Assembly: GCA_910574455.1 (NCBI GenBank) | Contig: CAJSYZ010000007.1 | Location: forward strand, 3,355,773 to 3,419,772 | Direction of reading: 5' to 3' | DNA from: Trichaptum fuscoviolaceum | Taxonomy: Eukaryota > Basidiomycota > Agaricomycetes > Hymenochaetales > Trichaptaceae | Length of the DNA: 64,000 nucleotides | Shown here: positions 37,074 through 50,044 of the stretch, in pieces | Layout of the letters: each line of letters opens with the position of its first letter | Numbering within the stretch: position 1 is the first letter of the stretch | Notes under the pieces: generated by a model | Told to the model about the DNA's origin: nothing | Databases searched by the model: none | The model's input: the letters and a program-made list of their open reading frames with translations, nothing else | Program-made: the position numbers and the translations under genes

Positions 37074-37438
37074 ACAACTCGCAATATAGTATTGTCCTAA
37101 AAATGTCAAGCCACGAGAGAATCCGGATGCTTCGCAAGCCAAGGGTATGCCTGAGGGTCTGGGAACGTCACCAGTCACATGGTGAAAAGGCACTTCCCAA
37201 AATAGAAAATGATTGGTAAACTCCGATCGGCACTTTGCGAAAGAATGTTTTATATTAAGGACTGGGAAGACACGGATTGAGTTCTCCATCGTATCGCTTA
37301 CAACTTCGCCGCTACTTGAATACGCCCCATCGCCATCCTCATCGTTGCCAGCGTTGCCAACGCCGTTGCACACAACGTCCGCAGCCTCTTCCCTTCCAGG
37401 CATCTCCTCCTCCTCATCGTTCCTATCTTCCCTCCGCA
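37074..37438. other. Intergenic, likely promoter of the endosulfine gene
   Basis: 365 bp. The segment 37320-37430 is CT-rich (many CATCCTC/TTCC words) just before the ATG, as is common in fungal promoters and leaders. No gene. Confidence 0.5.
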
Positions 37439-38082
37439 ATGCTCCCGCACAAGAAGAAGATTGACATCAGCGTACGTGTTCCACCATGCCGTGCCCAAGG
37501 ATCTCTACTTGCGCTGCGCATTTGCCGACCTGAGCTTGCGCAGTGAGGCGTAGTCGATATTTAGACTGTGCCACTGGAGATCCGCAAGCACCTGAATGTC
37601 GTATTGCATTGAATGATTATGCTGAATCTTTGTTCTTCTACCCTCCTATAGACGTTGACGGAGGAGGAGAGGAAGCTCTTCTCTCTCTACGGGAAACTGC
37701 CCACTCATAAGAACGTACTCACCAAAATCCAAAAGGCTTGTCTTCCTCCATCGATCAGGCCACACAATGTACTCACCCCCTCTCAGGATCGCAAATATTT
37801 CGATTCTGGTGACTACGCCCTTTCGAAAGCAGGTATTGCCCCCGAGGAGACAGTTGGCACGGCCATCCCTAACCCGCAAAAGTACGTTTGTCTCCACTCT
37901 TCTTATTGGGGAACTGTCACTGATATGTGTGATGCTACTCAATTCCCATCTCAATCCGTAGCATTCCACATGCATCGCCACCAACCCTTCACCAGGGCTT
38001 GTCTATTTCGCCAACAAACTCGACTAGTCCTGTGAAAGAGAGTGCTCTCTCCGCACAGGACAGCGATAACACCGACGAGTGA
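37439..38082 (+). CDS. IGO1: Endosulfine family PP2A-B55 inhibitor (Igo1/ENSA)
   Basis: Four exons (37439-37471, 37652-37735, 37787-37881, 37962-38082) give 110 residues. The family core is LTEEERKLFSLYGKLPTHKN then DRKYFDSGDYALSKAG, with the Ser of FDSGDY being the site phosphorylated by Greatwall/Rim15, which turns the protein into an inhibitor of PP2A-B55 in mitotic entry and quiescence. The C-terminal tail is Ser/Thr/Pro-rich. Intron 2 (37736-37786, 51 bp) is removed because the family has no insert there; its donor is GCTTGT, so it would be a GC-AG intron. It has no stop and keeps frame, so if retained it adds 17 residues between IQK and DRKYF. Intron 1 is 180 bp, long for this genome. 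Confidence 0.88.
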
Positions 38083-38456
38083 ATAATTGCTTTCATTTTT
38101 GTTGCCGAATTTTGTGTTGTGAACGTCTCGTTTAATTATGTTTGCAGTGCCAACACCACCGCCGGAGAACTTGAACTTAGTGCCAGTGCGCTAAATCCCC
38201 CTCCTGAATCGAGTGCAGACTAGTCTGTCCAGTGGCACATCCGATTTCAGAGGTGTGGACTGTAGACTTTATATTCTACTGCTTTATGTATATTATTACA
38301 CTATCGCTCTCGACTTCTTCAGCAAACATGCAAGGAATAAACGCAACCCTTTTGCCCAAATGACTTCATATCAATTATAATTTAACCTTTACCCCTCTTA
38401 CTAGTTTAGGATACTAGTACACAGCCTTGTGCTTGCACATACTAGTATTTGTTTAG

Positions 38457-38484
38457 ACGCGTGACGACGCGTAATTAAACGCGT
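38457..38484 (+). promoter_or_regulatory. Three exact ACGCGT (MCB) boxes upstream of POL12
   Basis: ACGCGT occurs at 38457-38462, 38467-38472 and 38479-38484, spaced 10 and 12 bp start to start, about one DNA turn each, and ends 59 bp before the POL12 ATG. This is the MluI cell-cycle box bound by MBF, known to drive DNA-synthesis genes at G1/S in yeasts. The match is exact in the sequence; binding by MBF here is inferred. Confidence 0.8.
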
Positions 38485-38543
38485 GAATTTATGGCCTTCT
38501 TTTCGTCGACCATCTTCAAGTTCTGCCTTCTTCTCTGCCGAAG

Positions 38544-40833
38544 ATGTCTGCAGTAGTAATCCGAGAGCAAATCATAGAACACTTTCCCGAGGCAGAAGAT
38601 GATGAGTCCATCCTCCAGGAATGTCTGTATCCTGTCCTAATGATATTTCATTCCAACTGACGCGTCGAATGCAGGCATCAGTATATGCCAGAACTACAAC
38701 ATGTCTGGCGAAGAGCTCTTCTTCAAATGGGAAGCCAAGCGTTTTGAGGGCGGAAAACCTCAAGGGGACGTGTCTATCGAGGGTCTAACGATGGCAGGCG
38801 TAGAAAACCTGAAGAAAGGAATTGTGGAGGACATGAATAGAAAGAGGCTAAAGGAGCAGAACGCGCAGAGCAGGAAGGTTGATGTGATGGCCATGATGCG
38901 GAGAGGGCAGAAAAACTCGTCGAAGAACCCCGTCAACAAAAAGGTGGCAGTTCGTGTGTCGTATAAAGGCCCGTCAGACGACATGAAGAGCAGAAAATGT
39001 GAGTTTTTGTGCAGGGTGCTCATTTTTAGATTCTTACGCTTACGACGTCTCTACAGTTAGGTATATGTATGAGAAAATATCAGAGCGTAGCGAAGGTGCG
39101 ATCTAGGGTGCATAGCAAAACCATTGTGTCTCAATTATACCGCAGTCCTGGATGAGCGCATAGACGAGTTTGCAGAAATCATCCGAGAGCAATTCGACGT
39201 CGACGAACTTGGTGACCCCTCTGCCACATCTGAGGTACAGTTTTTTTCTTCTTCCGGGACCGCTTCCTCATTTAACCTAACGTACGTTCCAGGAGGATAT
39301 TGTGGTCGTCGGACGTATTTGCGGCGACGCAGATTCTTCGAATGGGACATCCTCCAAACTTATCGAAGGCTCGATCTTTCTTGAATCATCACGCATGATG
39401 GGGTCTGGAGCTCGTACTCTCCTCCGCTTCAGCCCTACGGTGAAACTTCGAGGCACAACGCAAGGCGCAGGTGGCCTGGGACTCTTTCCCGGTGCGATTG
39501 TCGCTCTCAAAGGCCGGAACGGCGGGGGCGATTTCTTTGCCGTGGAAGAGATATTAGGTGTACGTTGTCAACACATCTGAGACCCGTGCTGCGCTTCATT
39601 AACGGTGGCCGATTCGAATACAGCTCCCGCCTCTGAAACTATCGCCGAACCCTCCTAATCACAAGTCGTTCACTCTGGTCACTTCTTGCGGGCCATATAC
39701 TGCCGACGCTGACCTTGCATTCAAGCAACTGGATACCCTAGTCCAGAAAGCCACCTCATTGAAACCGGCAGTGTTACTCCTGGTACGTTCACCGATGTTG
39801 AACCTCCTATCAAACTGAGTTTTTGCGTATAGTTGGGTCCGTTCATAGACGCGACTCATCCGCTCATAAAATCTGGAGATGTCGATCATTCACCGACCGA
39901 AATTTTCAACCTGGAAATCGGGGAACGATTGAAATCTTTCTTAGCAGCATCTCCGGAGAGCCTAGTTCTCCTTCTTCCCAGCGTCAAAGACATCCTCAGC
40001 GACCATCCTGTATTTCCGCAATGTGAGATGGATAACCTTTACCTGCCTGACCCGGTAATTTATCTCCCTTTCGTATTGAAAACATATTTTAATTTCCGAT
40101 ATCTATTTTAGCGCATTAAAATCCTCCCAAATCCTTGCAGGTTCTCGATCAACGACGTCAGTTTCGCCACCACCTCAGTCGACATTTTGTTCCATCTTCG
40201 CAATCAGGAGTATCTGCAACGCGGGCATGAGGTAGACCCTATACCCCTTTTGTCCCCTGAGTCTTCCGCCTCGGATGTCCTCACAAATACATGCCGGCAC
40301 CTCCTCTCTCAGCGAACGTAAGCATATAATGCATAATTCACTTCTCCTCCCAAACTTGATTTCTATCTAATCTTGTCATGGATGAATATGATCTCCTTTC
40401 GCAAAACCAGAGGTCAGGCGAGAAGTTCTGTGATTCTGCCGACTTTGATGCTTGTTTAATCCATCGAGAGACTCGTGTTGACTGAATTATCACTGTCGTA
40501 GATTCTACCCCTTGTTCCCTGTCCCCGCCGACCTATCTGCTGAAGTGAACCTCGACATCAGCCATTCAGAAGGACTTCGGCTTGACACGAACGTCGAGGA
40601 GCACGCGCCAGACGTCCTCATTTTGCCCAGTAGACTCAAACAATTTACGAAAGTAAGCTTCAGTATTCTGTGCTCTGACTCGGTTTGATGAACTAGTGTA
40701 CTAGCTTGTCGATGCAACATGGGCGATAAATCCGTCCTTTGCGACAAAAGGGACGTTCGCCGTGGTCACCGTGCCGGACACCTCGCGGGATGACTTACAT
40801 AGAAACATGAAATGTGAAATCGTTAGGATGTAG
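38544..40833 (+). CDS. POL12: DNA polymerase alpha-primase subunit B
   Basis: The multi-exon gene follows Pol12/POLA2: N-terminal region with NYNMSGEELFFKWEAKRFEG, a basic linker, the OB fold (YEKISERSE ... VVVGRICGDADSSNG, KLRGTTQGAGGLGLFPG) and the inactive calcineurin-like phosphoesterase domain (SCGPYTADADLAFKQL, LLLGPFIDATHPLI, VLLLPSVKDILSDHPVFPQ, ILPNPCRFSINDVSF), ending WAINPSFATKGTFAVVTV. It tethers the catalytic subunit and primase for primer synthesis at replication forks. The ATG at 38544 lies 59 bp after a cluster of ACGCGT boxes. Stop TAG at 40831-40833. A further ACGCGT lies in the first intron (38660-38665). Confidence 0.93.
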
Positions 40834-41148
40834 ATATAGGATTAGTTTCACTCCGTTGTTGTGTTATTTGTGTTATTTGTGTCTTTTTCCATTACTCATT
40901 GGTATAGCTACGCAGAGAAACAGCTCCACAACGAATCAGAGCGATCAGAGTAAATTACAAGAATTTGAGCCATAACTAGTTGAAGCGATAAGGCAATAAT
41001 GTGAGTGATACATTTCCGCAACATGGTATTCCTAAAGACCGACGGGTAACCCGAATATAAAGAGAAATAAACGAAGACAAATGATGAAAGGAACGAACGA
41101 AGCGAGTCCAAGGCGGAACGAAGGTGAAAGGAAAACAGGACGAAATCT
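40834..41148. other. Convergent 3' region, POL12 / RasGEF
   Basis: 315 bp without a gene. TGTTATTTG is tandemly repeated near 40860-40880 (GTGTTATTTGTGTTATTTGTG). Likely overlapping 3' ends. Confidence 0.5.
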
Positions 41149-44100
41149 TTACAGGAATCCGCTCTCTTGCAGGAGTCGGGCCATCTTCTCGTCTTCGCGC
41201 TCCCGGGGTTCGCGCTCAAGACTGATATTCCAGAACTGCTCACCCCAATCAACGGAATCATTGAACGCGCCAAGCGCTTCTTCGATAAATGCGAGGATAG
41301 GGGGCAACGGCGCGAGGTTGAAGTCCTTTGATTGCCAATGCTGTATCTCTCGGATAATCTCCGCCGCTCGTTGACGCTTGCCGAAGTTGATAAGGTTGCC
41401 CGGTAGCGTATCTTTGCTGCCATCTTGAATGAATGTAAGGGTAGTCAAATAGACACCTATAACAACATTTGTCAGCGTTATAGAAAGAAACAGAAACGGT
41501 TTGAAACACACCGATGAAAGGAATGCAAGGAGGGTTGACCTGTGCAAGGGTTGCTTTGTAGTTTGTAAAATTCTTGCTGGAGTCCAAAGTCATTTCGCAT
41601 GTGCCAAGTTGAGACATGAAGCGTCCGCTAACTTGCTCCCAGGTGCGCTTCAAACGACGAATCGGAGGCGAGTTCAATCCGGATATGATGGCAGCCATAC
41701 TAGAGAAGTTGTGTAGGTTACGACACCGCTAAGAAGGATAAAGTTAGCTCGGTATGTTGAAATGATAAATTCTTTTACTTACATCTGCAATTGATATAAA
41801 CTGCTTCACTAATGCTGCACGCTTCCTAGAATCTTCTTTGCTTAATATAGTCGAATTCACCCAGTTCGCGATCTGCAAGTAGTTAGTATGGACAGATTAG
41901 CTTTCGTTAAGCTACTGACTTTATTTGTCATTTGAATAACATCAGTGATATGGTCGCGGTGCTCCCCAACTTTCTGCTCTCGAGATCGTTGCAGGCATTC
42001 AATGGCCTTAATCTTCTTGTATAGATTGCTCTCCATAATTGTTATTTGACGAGCGACCTCCAAAGGATCAATATCAAGAAGCTTCAGCTTGTTTTTGTTC
42101 ATCCCCTTCGGAATGATTGACGGGGGCGGGAAGCTTGACGGTGGCGTTGCCGTGAGTGACTTGGAATTTCCTTGCTTCTGTCGAAAGGTAAGGACCGAAA
42201 CTGATTTAGAGAACATTTAACACCCACTTTGCGGTCGATAACATTCATAAGCGTCTTTGCTGCCGGAACTGATGACACATCGGGTTCCGAAAGGAAGTCT
42301 TTTATGCGCTCTAGGATGTACATATCATCATCCACGAGCACCTGGTCGTCAGTGACCATAGTCTTAAATGTGTTCAAGACTCTGCCAAAATATGATCAAT
42401 TCAAGCCCATATGTTATCATTCATTAGTCATACCGAGACCGCACGACGTGTTGTTTTAACTTCGTCCAATCATCTAGCTCAGATGCTGACAATCCATCTG
42501 GAGGTTGTATCCGATATCGCTCAAGAAGGAGGTCAAATAGCTCATTCAACGTAGTGAAGGATTTGTATGTCATAAGGAATGTGCGAATGAAAACTGGGTC
42601 TAAGAAACAATGAGACTTTCAATTAACAGAAAAACTCGGATGTAACCCTTACCTCCGTACTCATGCGATGTAAGTCTCTCTATCAGCGCTGGCAAGGTAC
42701 CGGCCCGGATGCCACCGTCTGGATTGATTATGAGCTCCTCCTTGTTGTGCTCTGACCGCAGATACCAAGGCTTTTGGTCAGCATTAGCGATTTCTATGTA
42801 GCGCTCGGGGGCATCAGGTCCAAGAAGCTGTCTAATCTTCGTCGCTCGGGGTTTTTCAGCTACGCACCGGTATTAGTATGCAACTCCACACCAATGAAAA
42901 CGACAATTGAGTACCTTTCTCTTCCAGGAAATCAGCTGCGAGGTCATCGTCCAGGCCGTCTTCGCCCGGCACACTCGTCTGTATTTCTGATAGCTGCTTC
43001 TTATGACCCTCCATCCCGACAGCGCTTCTCTGACGAGCATGGGACGCGACATCCGTTACACGTGGGTCGATCACGTCCACGGGATCTAGGTCATCAACAG
43101 TTGCAACTATTGGTGGCCTCGTAGCACCTTTACGGAACGCAGTCTCCATGTCCACGACATCTTCAGCTTCGTCGACGTCGCCTGGCGGCAATGAGGTAAA
43201 GAAGTTGGACAATCGACCATTTGTCTCAAATATACTTATCCGAGAAACTCGTAAAGCCATCGACTCCCTGTAGCGTACTTCCGAAGCTATTTGCTCTCGT
43301 GAAACGTCAAGTAAGTCCACTAGATATTCGAAAGAATGCTCCGCTTCCAACTTGACCAATTGGACATAGCTCTCTAGGACATTCTCAAGGTTAATTCGAG
43401 AAGGATCATTCGGCGAACCCCAAGCGAATGGAATGGTTTGAATGTGGGTCAACAAGGTCGCACCGTCTTCATATAGACTTTGCGACAGCACTTCCAGACT
43501 GCGTAGAAGAAAACGGGCACGCTCGACTATCTGCAGATATGGATCCTCAGCTGAAGAAGACCCAGGCTGTCCGTCTCGTAGTCCGTCCACATCAATATCC
43601 TGGCAGACGTTGATATCCATTATGAAGAGGACGAAAGCCTGAATGTGAGCTAAGACAGTCTGACCACAGTCTAAAATGTCGTCTAAGAGATACTAAGTTT
43701 GGATTTAATCGGAAGGACAAAACATGCTCACCGGAAGCAAAGGCTGAATCATGTAGAGTGCTTGCGAAACGAGCGAGTTCTTCATCAAGGTTGTTCAGAA
43801 GAACCTTTCCTTCGTCTATCGCCTCATCATTCATATTTCGCTTCGGAAGGCCAGCGCCTTCCTCGACATTGAAAAATCCAAAACCCTTCCAAGACGCAGC
43901 ATTTCCAGCTCCAGGTAGACCGATACCAAGGTTCTGACACGCGAACACGCCACGCAGTCTCTTTCGTCCAATCCGTTGATGAAGCTGCTTTACTGCCGTA
44001 CGTGCATACTGCTTCTTCACCTCCGTGACGAAGTTGTCAACTGCACGCTGGAGGTCAGCTGCGTCCTGTTCCACGCGGATCATCATCTCAGAGGAGTACA

Positions 44101-45801
44101 CCTCGCGTTTATACCTGGCAGCGCGGGCAGAGAGTACAAGCTTTGAGAGTGTCGCAGTCACTTTACGCTGTGACTGCTTCAGCGATGCCTGGAGCTGTTG
44201 CGCGACCGCCGTCGCTGCAGGATCACCCTGGCTTCGTTCACCAAGATTGTTTGGCAAGGGCCCCGACAGAGCACAAGAGACATAAAGCAGATTGCGTACA
44301 GCCACAACAACTTCACCGACATGCATTTCGATCTCCCTGTCATTGTCTGGGGCCTTCGGTATTCCACTATCATCCACGGCCGCCATAACCGCTATGATTG
44401 CCTCGCGTGTTGCATCCGACAACGTCTCGACAGCTTCCGGTTCTGATACCGCAAGTGCATTTTGCAGTAACAAAGATGCGTGTTCTGCGGGAGTCATAGA
44501 TGGATCATTGTCCAGGTTGTAGGTATCGTCGCGTTGTCCATTAGTTCCGTTTCCGTTTGACTTCACTACACGTTGAAAACGATCCGACTGTTCCAGTTCA
44601 CGCGGATGGATATCTGAGTCGTCTGAATAAACGCTTTCACGTTTTGACGAGGGAGCTTGAGTGTGGCTTGTCGTGGAATCAGCGCGTAAGCGAGAGGAAG
44701 AGACCAATGTATCGCTTGTGGCTAAGGACTGCATACTGAGCGCCGACAATGTCGACGGCCCTTCGACAAATAGACGAGCATTCTGATGCACTTCTTCCTG
44801 GTAGGTGTTTGCGCTAATACCATTCGTCGCAACGGGCCGCGTCCAAGTGGTTTGCCCATCGAGTGGATTATAGTAATAGTACGTCAATCCATCGTCTGCC
44901 AACCGTTTCTCCCAAGGCTCCGGTGTCCCACCTCGTCTTGTGACACCAAATCCCGCTTGACTTTGTGGTAATCTTCCGCCAGTCAATCCAGGATCAGCAC
45001 GTCCCCCGTAAGTGTTTGCACTGCGCCCGCCCAACCTACTCCCTGCTCGTGAGTTGGATGACGAGTACTCGCCCAGATCACTCTCTGCAGCGGCAGCAGC
45101 CTCCACGTTCTCCGTCGGCAAGTCTCTCGAGCGCTCGCCCGTATGAGTGTTTAGGTAGTAAATCTGACGTTATTTAGTTCTCGCGTATCAAAACATGTAA
45201 TTATGCAAAATACCTGTCCCGAACCGTCCACTTGAGGCAACCAAAAATCGTTGGGGGCCCCTTGTACTCGCGTTGGTACTTGTACTAGGTCTTCAAACGC
45301 ATCTCTTGAGTTAGAATACTCCGCGTCCTCTTGTATCCAACCGTGATCACGGTCAGTGTTAGAAGAGTGATTACGCTGAATTTGGCCGACATCTATTGCA
45401 GAATCATGGACCTCTGTCTCGGTCTGGCGCATAGAGTATTCAAGAGGGCCTAGCTCTGCTTCAGCCTCCGAGTCAGAGATTGGGGAGACATAGTTTGATG
45501 GGAACCACCCTCGCTCGTCATTCAGCAACCCATCCCACCATCCCGACTCCAATTGTGTGAGGACCTCGATTATATCTCCACGATAGAATGACAGTGACGA
45601 GCTGTCATTTGACCGGTAGTCGTATAGCGCACGGCAAAAGAATGTCGAGATTTCTGGCTCGCCGGCCTGAGCAGGCTGATGATCAGTGTGGTGAATCTGC
45701 TCGCTTCGTTGAAGCTGCTGCGAGTGCTGGACTTGATGAATGCGCGCTGCGTTGTTCACCGACTGGTATCCGCCATGCATCATCGCAGCTGTCGCAGCCA
45801 T
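41149..45801 (-). CDS. CDC25: Ras guanine-nucleotide exchange factor, Cdc25 type (SH3-WW-RasGEF)
   Basis: A large multi-exon gene. Near the N-terminus an SH3 domain (ALYDYRSNDSSSLSFYRGD ... WWDGLLNDERGWFPSNYV, residues about 54-107) is followed by a WW-like segment (FWLPQVDGSGQ then, after a splice, YYLNTHTGERSRDLP) and a second WW domain (PWEKRLADDGLTYYYYN ... WTRP). The long middle is helical. The C-terminal half holds the REM/RasGEF-N and the Cdc25 catalytic domain (WEQVSGRFMSQLGTCEM, PPCIPFIGVYLTTLTFI, INFGKRQRAAEIIREIQ). It loads GTP on Ras upstream of cAMP/PKA and morphogenesis signalling. An SH3 with two WW modules is seen in basidiomycete Cdc25 proteins. Start ATG 45801. Confidence 0.9.
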
Positions 45802-46067
45802 GGCGGAAGCTGATCGTGCGTTGTTGCGCTGGGGTGCTTTGGATTTGAGGTCGAGAGCAGGCTAGGATGAGAGTAACGGCGACAGTACGACAGGCGATAT
45901 CCCCGGACTCACTGTGGGAACAAATGCTTATGCGGGGCAAATTCGCCACATCTCAATTATATGAAGATTTTCAAGGAATTTTCCATGCAGAATTTCGATA
46001 AAGTACAGCGTTTTTTTTGTGTACATTACAACGATGAACGATCTACACTATAGCTGACTTCAAGCTT

Positions 46068-49000
46068 TTATTTCTTCAACGTCCGCTGCTTTTCAGCAAA
46101 CTCGACTATCTTGCGGTCGACAAACATCCCTTTGCGTTCCCGTACGCGGTCCATATACACCTTCGCGACGTTCTCTCGATCCGCTTTCTCACCTAGGTCC
46201 TCCAACTCTTCTTCCGTAGTCGGCACCCAAAATGGATCTTGATCAAGTAACTCGTATCTACCATCACACAAGGTCAAAGGTAACCGTCAGTTATGACTCC
46301 CCTCGATATGTGCATTGATGTATTCTTACCCACTGAAGACCAGCTGTGGACTTGCCGCTCCTGACGTCCGCTTTCGGATTTCTGTTTGTGATGAAAAGAT
46401 ATCCCAGAGCAGACAACGTGCAAATTGAAAGGAGAACAAGGCCAAATTTAGCGCGCAATGTGAATTAGCCTGTGGGGATATTTCTCACCATCAGCAAACC
46501 CAAAGCTCTCTACGACTGGTAAGAGCGCCGTCACGGTGAAAAACGTGGACCCTTCCCTGACTTCCTCGGACACAATGCGGCCACGCCGTTTCGCAATGAC
46601 TCCGTAGAGTTTACCCAGGACGTCCGCTGCATAAAATGATTATGAGGCTTGAACTATCAAGAGAACAATGAAGCAAGCGAGGCGTACTAGAAGCTTGGAT
46701 GTCGCAGGTATACATAGCAAGCATCAATCTGGGACTCCAATCCAGTAAACCGGCGCGACACGCGTCCTGAACAGCCGTGATCAGGGATCCTATCACCTGC
46801 GGCATCCAATTATGTGCTATTAATGAACCCAGTCAGTGACCTGGTAACTGTAACAGTGAATCAAGGGAATAGCATACACGTCTCGGTCAAGACAGCCTGT
46901 TGATCAATATGCAACGCCTCAACGAAGTATGCCACGCCTTCAACTGGCTCAGCGCACAGGGGTCCTCGGAAAGTCGCAATCTGAAATCCAGTCTCAACAC
47001 TATTTTCAATATCCTGCACGAGTCGATCTTTTTCTTTGACAGTCGACACTGCACGGCTGAGACGCTTTCGAAACCTGGTATGCAATGGAAGGATTAATGA
47101 AGATTTCCATGGGGCGAAGCATGAAATTGCAATGGATCTTATTTGTAAAGCTTGTGTGAAGATATGCCACTTACGAGCTGAACGGACCGCCTTCACGAGC
47201 GTCTACCAAGACACAGCCTCCTGCAGACTGGGGGCCAAACGCCCATACCCTTTCAGAAAGATCTTGCCATTCCGGCCCCGCCTTTTTGCAGAGTGAATCC
47301 AGCTTGGACCAAAATTCCTCGATACGAACAGTAGGTTTCCGATAAACATCGCCGTACATGGAAACACCTTCCTCAAGGTCCATGCTATCGTCATTACTTT
47401 GTGGATGTTCCGATGAATTCTTCTGCAGTTCGTTGTCTGCTTCCGATGATTCAGATTTCTGTTCTTGCATCTTCCTCTCTTGTTGAAGCCTTTTTAACAC
47501 AAGCAAGTTGTCTCGCAGGAAGGACAGAATTTCTTCTGGGAGCGGGACCGCACGAATCGTAAATTTGGCTAAAGAATGTGCGCTCGATCCGTGGATTGTA
47601 CCGCGTGGAGCATTTGGTGTCTTCGGCGGGGCCATATCTGGCGCTCTGACCGCTGTCTCTCGGAAAGGTACAATAGGTTCTGATGCTTGAATCTCTACCT
47701 TGGCAAACCGTTCTCGGAGATCTTTCAGGCAACGCTAGACGAGGTGCGACGCTTTAGCTTCCTGTTTGAATGACTTATGGTAGACTTCTGTCACCTCAAG
47801 ATGCAGTTCCCCTGCTGTGAGAATGACATGTTCTCCGGATTGCTGTTGGAAGGTCTCCACTGCAGGGTCGGCCTGGCTAAGGAGTTTGAGCCCTTCTACC
47901 AGCTGAGGCAAATTGACTAGATTTTATTATCGCTATGAGAGCGACTTAGGGATAGGAGCAAGCTGCTTACCGGGTTCAACGGGTTCCAGAGCAACTCTGA
48001 CGATCGGAGGAGTCTAACGAGAGGTAACTAACTTGCCATGCATAGCTAATGAACACTACTCACCTGCCTCAATATCCCGCCCAAATTGATGATTGATTCC
48101 CTGTCGCTATCAATGTTCGCCGCAAGGCCAGTGTTCGCACTTGGGGCACAAAGCGTGGCATTCCTCCACACCTTACCCTCCAAACCACGTATCGCAAAGA
48201 CGTTTCCTGCCTTGACAGTCTCGACGGGCTCTAGATCTCTACCCATCATGACATATAGGCCTTCCACTTTGGCTTTAACGATATGAGATTGATTCCGATG
48301 GTGTGTGGGGCTGACCGCGCTGTTATATTTTGGTAAGACGCAGTATATGGAGGATCCTGTACGCAATACGCCAGAGTAGAGGCGGGCGAAGCCTAGGATG
48401 ACTGTGTCACTCTCCTTCTCAGGCACTTCTTTGGATTCCTCTTTTGCCTTATCCAAAGGTACAGAGTGCCCATCGCTACTGCCTTCAGCACTCTGTTGTC
48501 CAGCGATGGCATCTTCGCCCTGATGCCTGAGCTCTCTTCCCCGGTCCCGCATCTCTTGCGCGGTTAGCGGTCTCCTCTTGTTTTCGGGTAAGTCCGCCCT
48601 CGCCACTGCAAACATTTTGCTCGTATATGCGACAATCGTCGCATCCGGGCTTGGGTCACACGAGAACAAATCACGTTCGAGCTTGTCCTTTGGTTCCAGC
48701 GTATATGTGTGAACGTCCGGGTGAAGCATCTTAGGTATACGAATGGCTTGGGCTGCTGATGGAGGGGATATGACGTCGATTATTGTCTGAATTGTACACG
48801 TCGAAAGCGACAGCCATTGTCCGAATATGAGACCAAGGAGTTGTCGGGGATCCTTTGATTTCAGATCCCGAGGAAGTATCTTGAGATCGAGTGCAGTGAC
48901 AATCTTCTGCACCTTGTCCGGGTTCCTGAAAACGCTATCAGATTCTGGGTACATATAAATGAAGAAATGCACGCACGGATTCGATACCACACCATCGTAC

Positions 49001-50044
49001 ACGGCCCAGATATTTTCCAGCACGAACTGGACGAACAAAGGTTTCAATGCCCTCCCTTTCAGGTGCTTATATCCGATGACCCTCTTCGTCTTGGGATCAA
49101 GATAGTAGTCTCCCCAAAGCACCCGCCTCAGATTTGCCTCCTTCATGCCAAGTTTCTTCGCATACAGCTGAGCAAATTTGCCGATCCTGAACCCCCACCC
49201 ATCTATCGCCGATGCAAATATCACATTTCCCTTCTCCGGAGCAAAATAGATATCCTCGTCATCTTTCTCCTGAAAATCTTCGTCTTCATCAATAGGTGCC
49301 GTCGCAGCGTCCGCATCGGAAGCCTGAGCATCCTTCCGTTGCGCCAATCGCTTCTCGCGCTCCTCTCGCCAGCGGAGGTCATCCTCCATGCGCTCTCCGG
49401 CAAAAAAGGAGCCCATTATCGCATTTACCTGTTCAACGACCTGGCTAAGATGGTGGTAGGCCTCCACTGGGGAAAGCTTGAGCTCTGTGATCAGACGGTC
49501 GCACTTGTTTAGAACGAGGATGGGCTTGACGCGATCGAGCCATGATTGTCTGAGTACAGAGATGGTCTATCCATAATGATGACCATAAGTCCTATGCCAG
49601 AGATATAAAAGACATATCCATACCTGCGTACAAACACCTTCGACTACGTCGACCAAAAGTAAAGCCCCGTCGCATAGTCTGGATGCAGAGGATACCTCAC
49701 CCGAGAAATCCACATGTCCAGGTGTATCAATCAAGTTGACTACATAGGTCTTCGAAGTGCTTCCTACTGCTGTCAGCTTTCACTCTAAATAGCTTGAACA
49801 GATACAGACCATTATCCAGTGTCTTCTCCGCAACCCGAAACCTCAATGATACGGCACTACTCTCCATCGTGATCCCTCTCTGCTGCTCATCCTCTCTACT
49901 ATCCATATATCTGATCTTCCCGGCCATCCGCGATGATATGATATTATTTGCTGCAAGTAGATAGTCCACGAAAGTTGTCTTGCCATGGTCGACGTGTCCA
50001 ATGGTTGTGATGACACGGACGTCTTCGGCGACGGGGGTGGCCAT
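46068..50044 (-). CDS. EFL1: Elongation factor-like GTPase 1, 60S maturation
   Basis: The start [21 protein letters not shown] (ATG 50044) opens an EF-2-like GTPase with G1 [10 protein letters not shown]2 region RGITMESS, G3 DTPGHVD (after splicing) and G4 NKCD. A large charged insertion in the G domain ([33 protein letters not shown]) is diagnostic of Efl1/Ria1 rather than EF-2. Domain IV and V pieces follow (ELHLE joined to [60 protein letters not shown]) to the end [11 protein letters not shown]. Efl1 works with Sdo1/SBDS to release Tif6/eIF6 from pre-60S subunits in the cytoplasm. Many short exons; the 3' part is the most fragmented. Confidence 0.93.

Noticed and set aside
37655..38035. 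Single-exon reading of the endosulfine gene
   Set aside because: It inserts 17 non-family residues and runs into a foreign tail after IPNPQK; the spliced form ends with a sensible Ser/Pro tail.
43592..45121. Separate gene for the 509-codon minus ORF
   Set aside because: It is in phase with the SH3 exon upstream and RasGEF exons downstream; it holds the second WW domain of the same protein.
46861..47635. Independent small genes on the minus strand
   Set aside because: The pieces continue EF-2-like domain order and are exons of EFL1.
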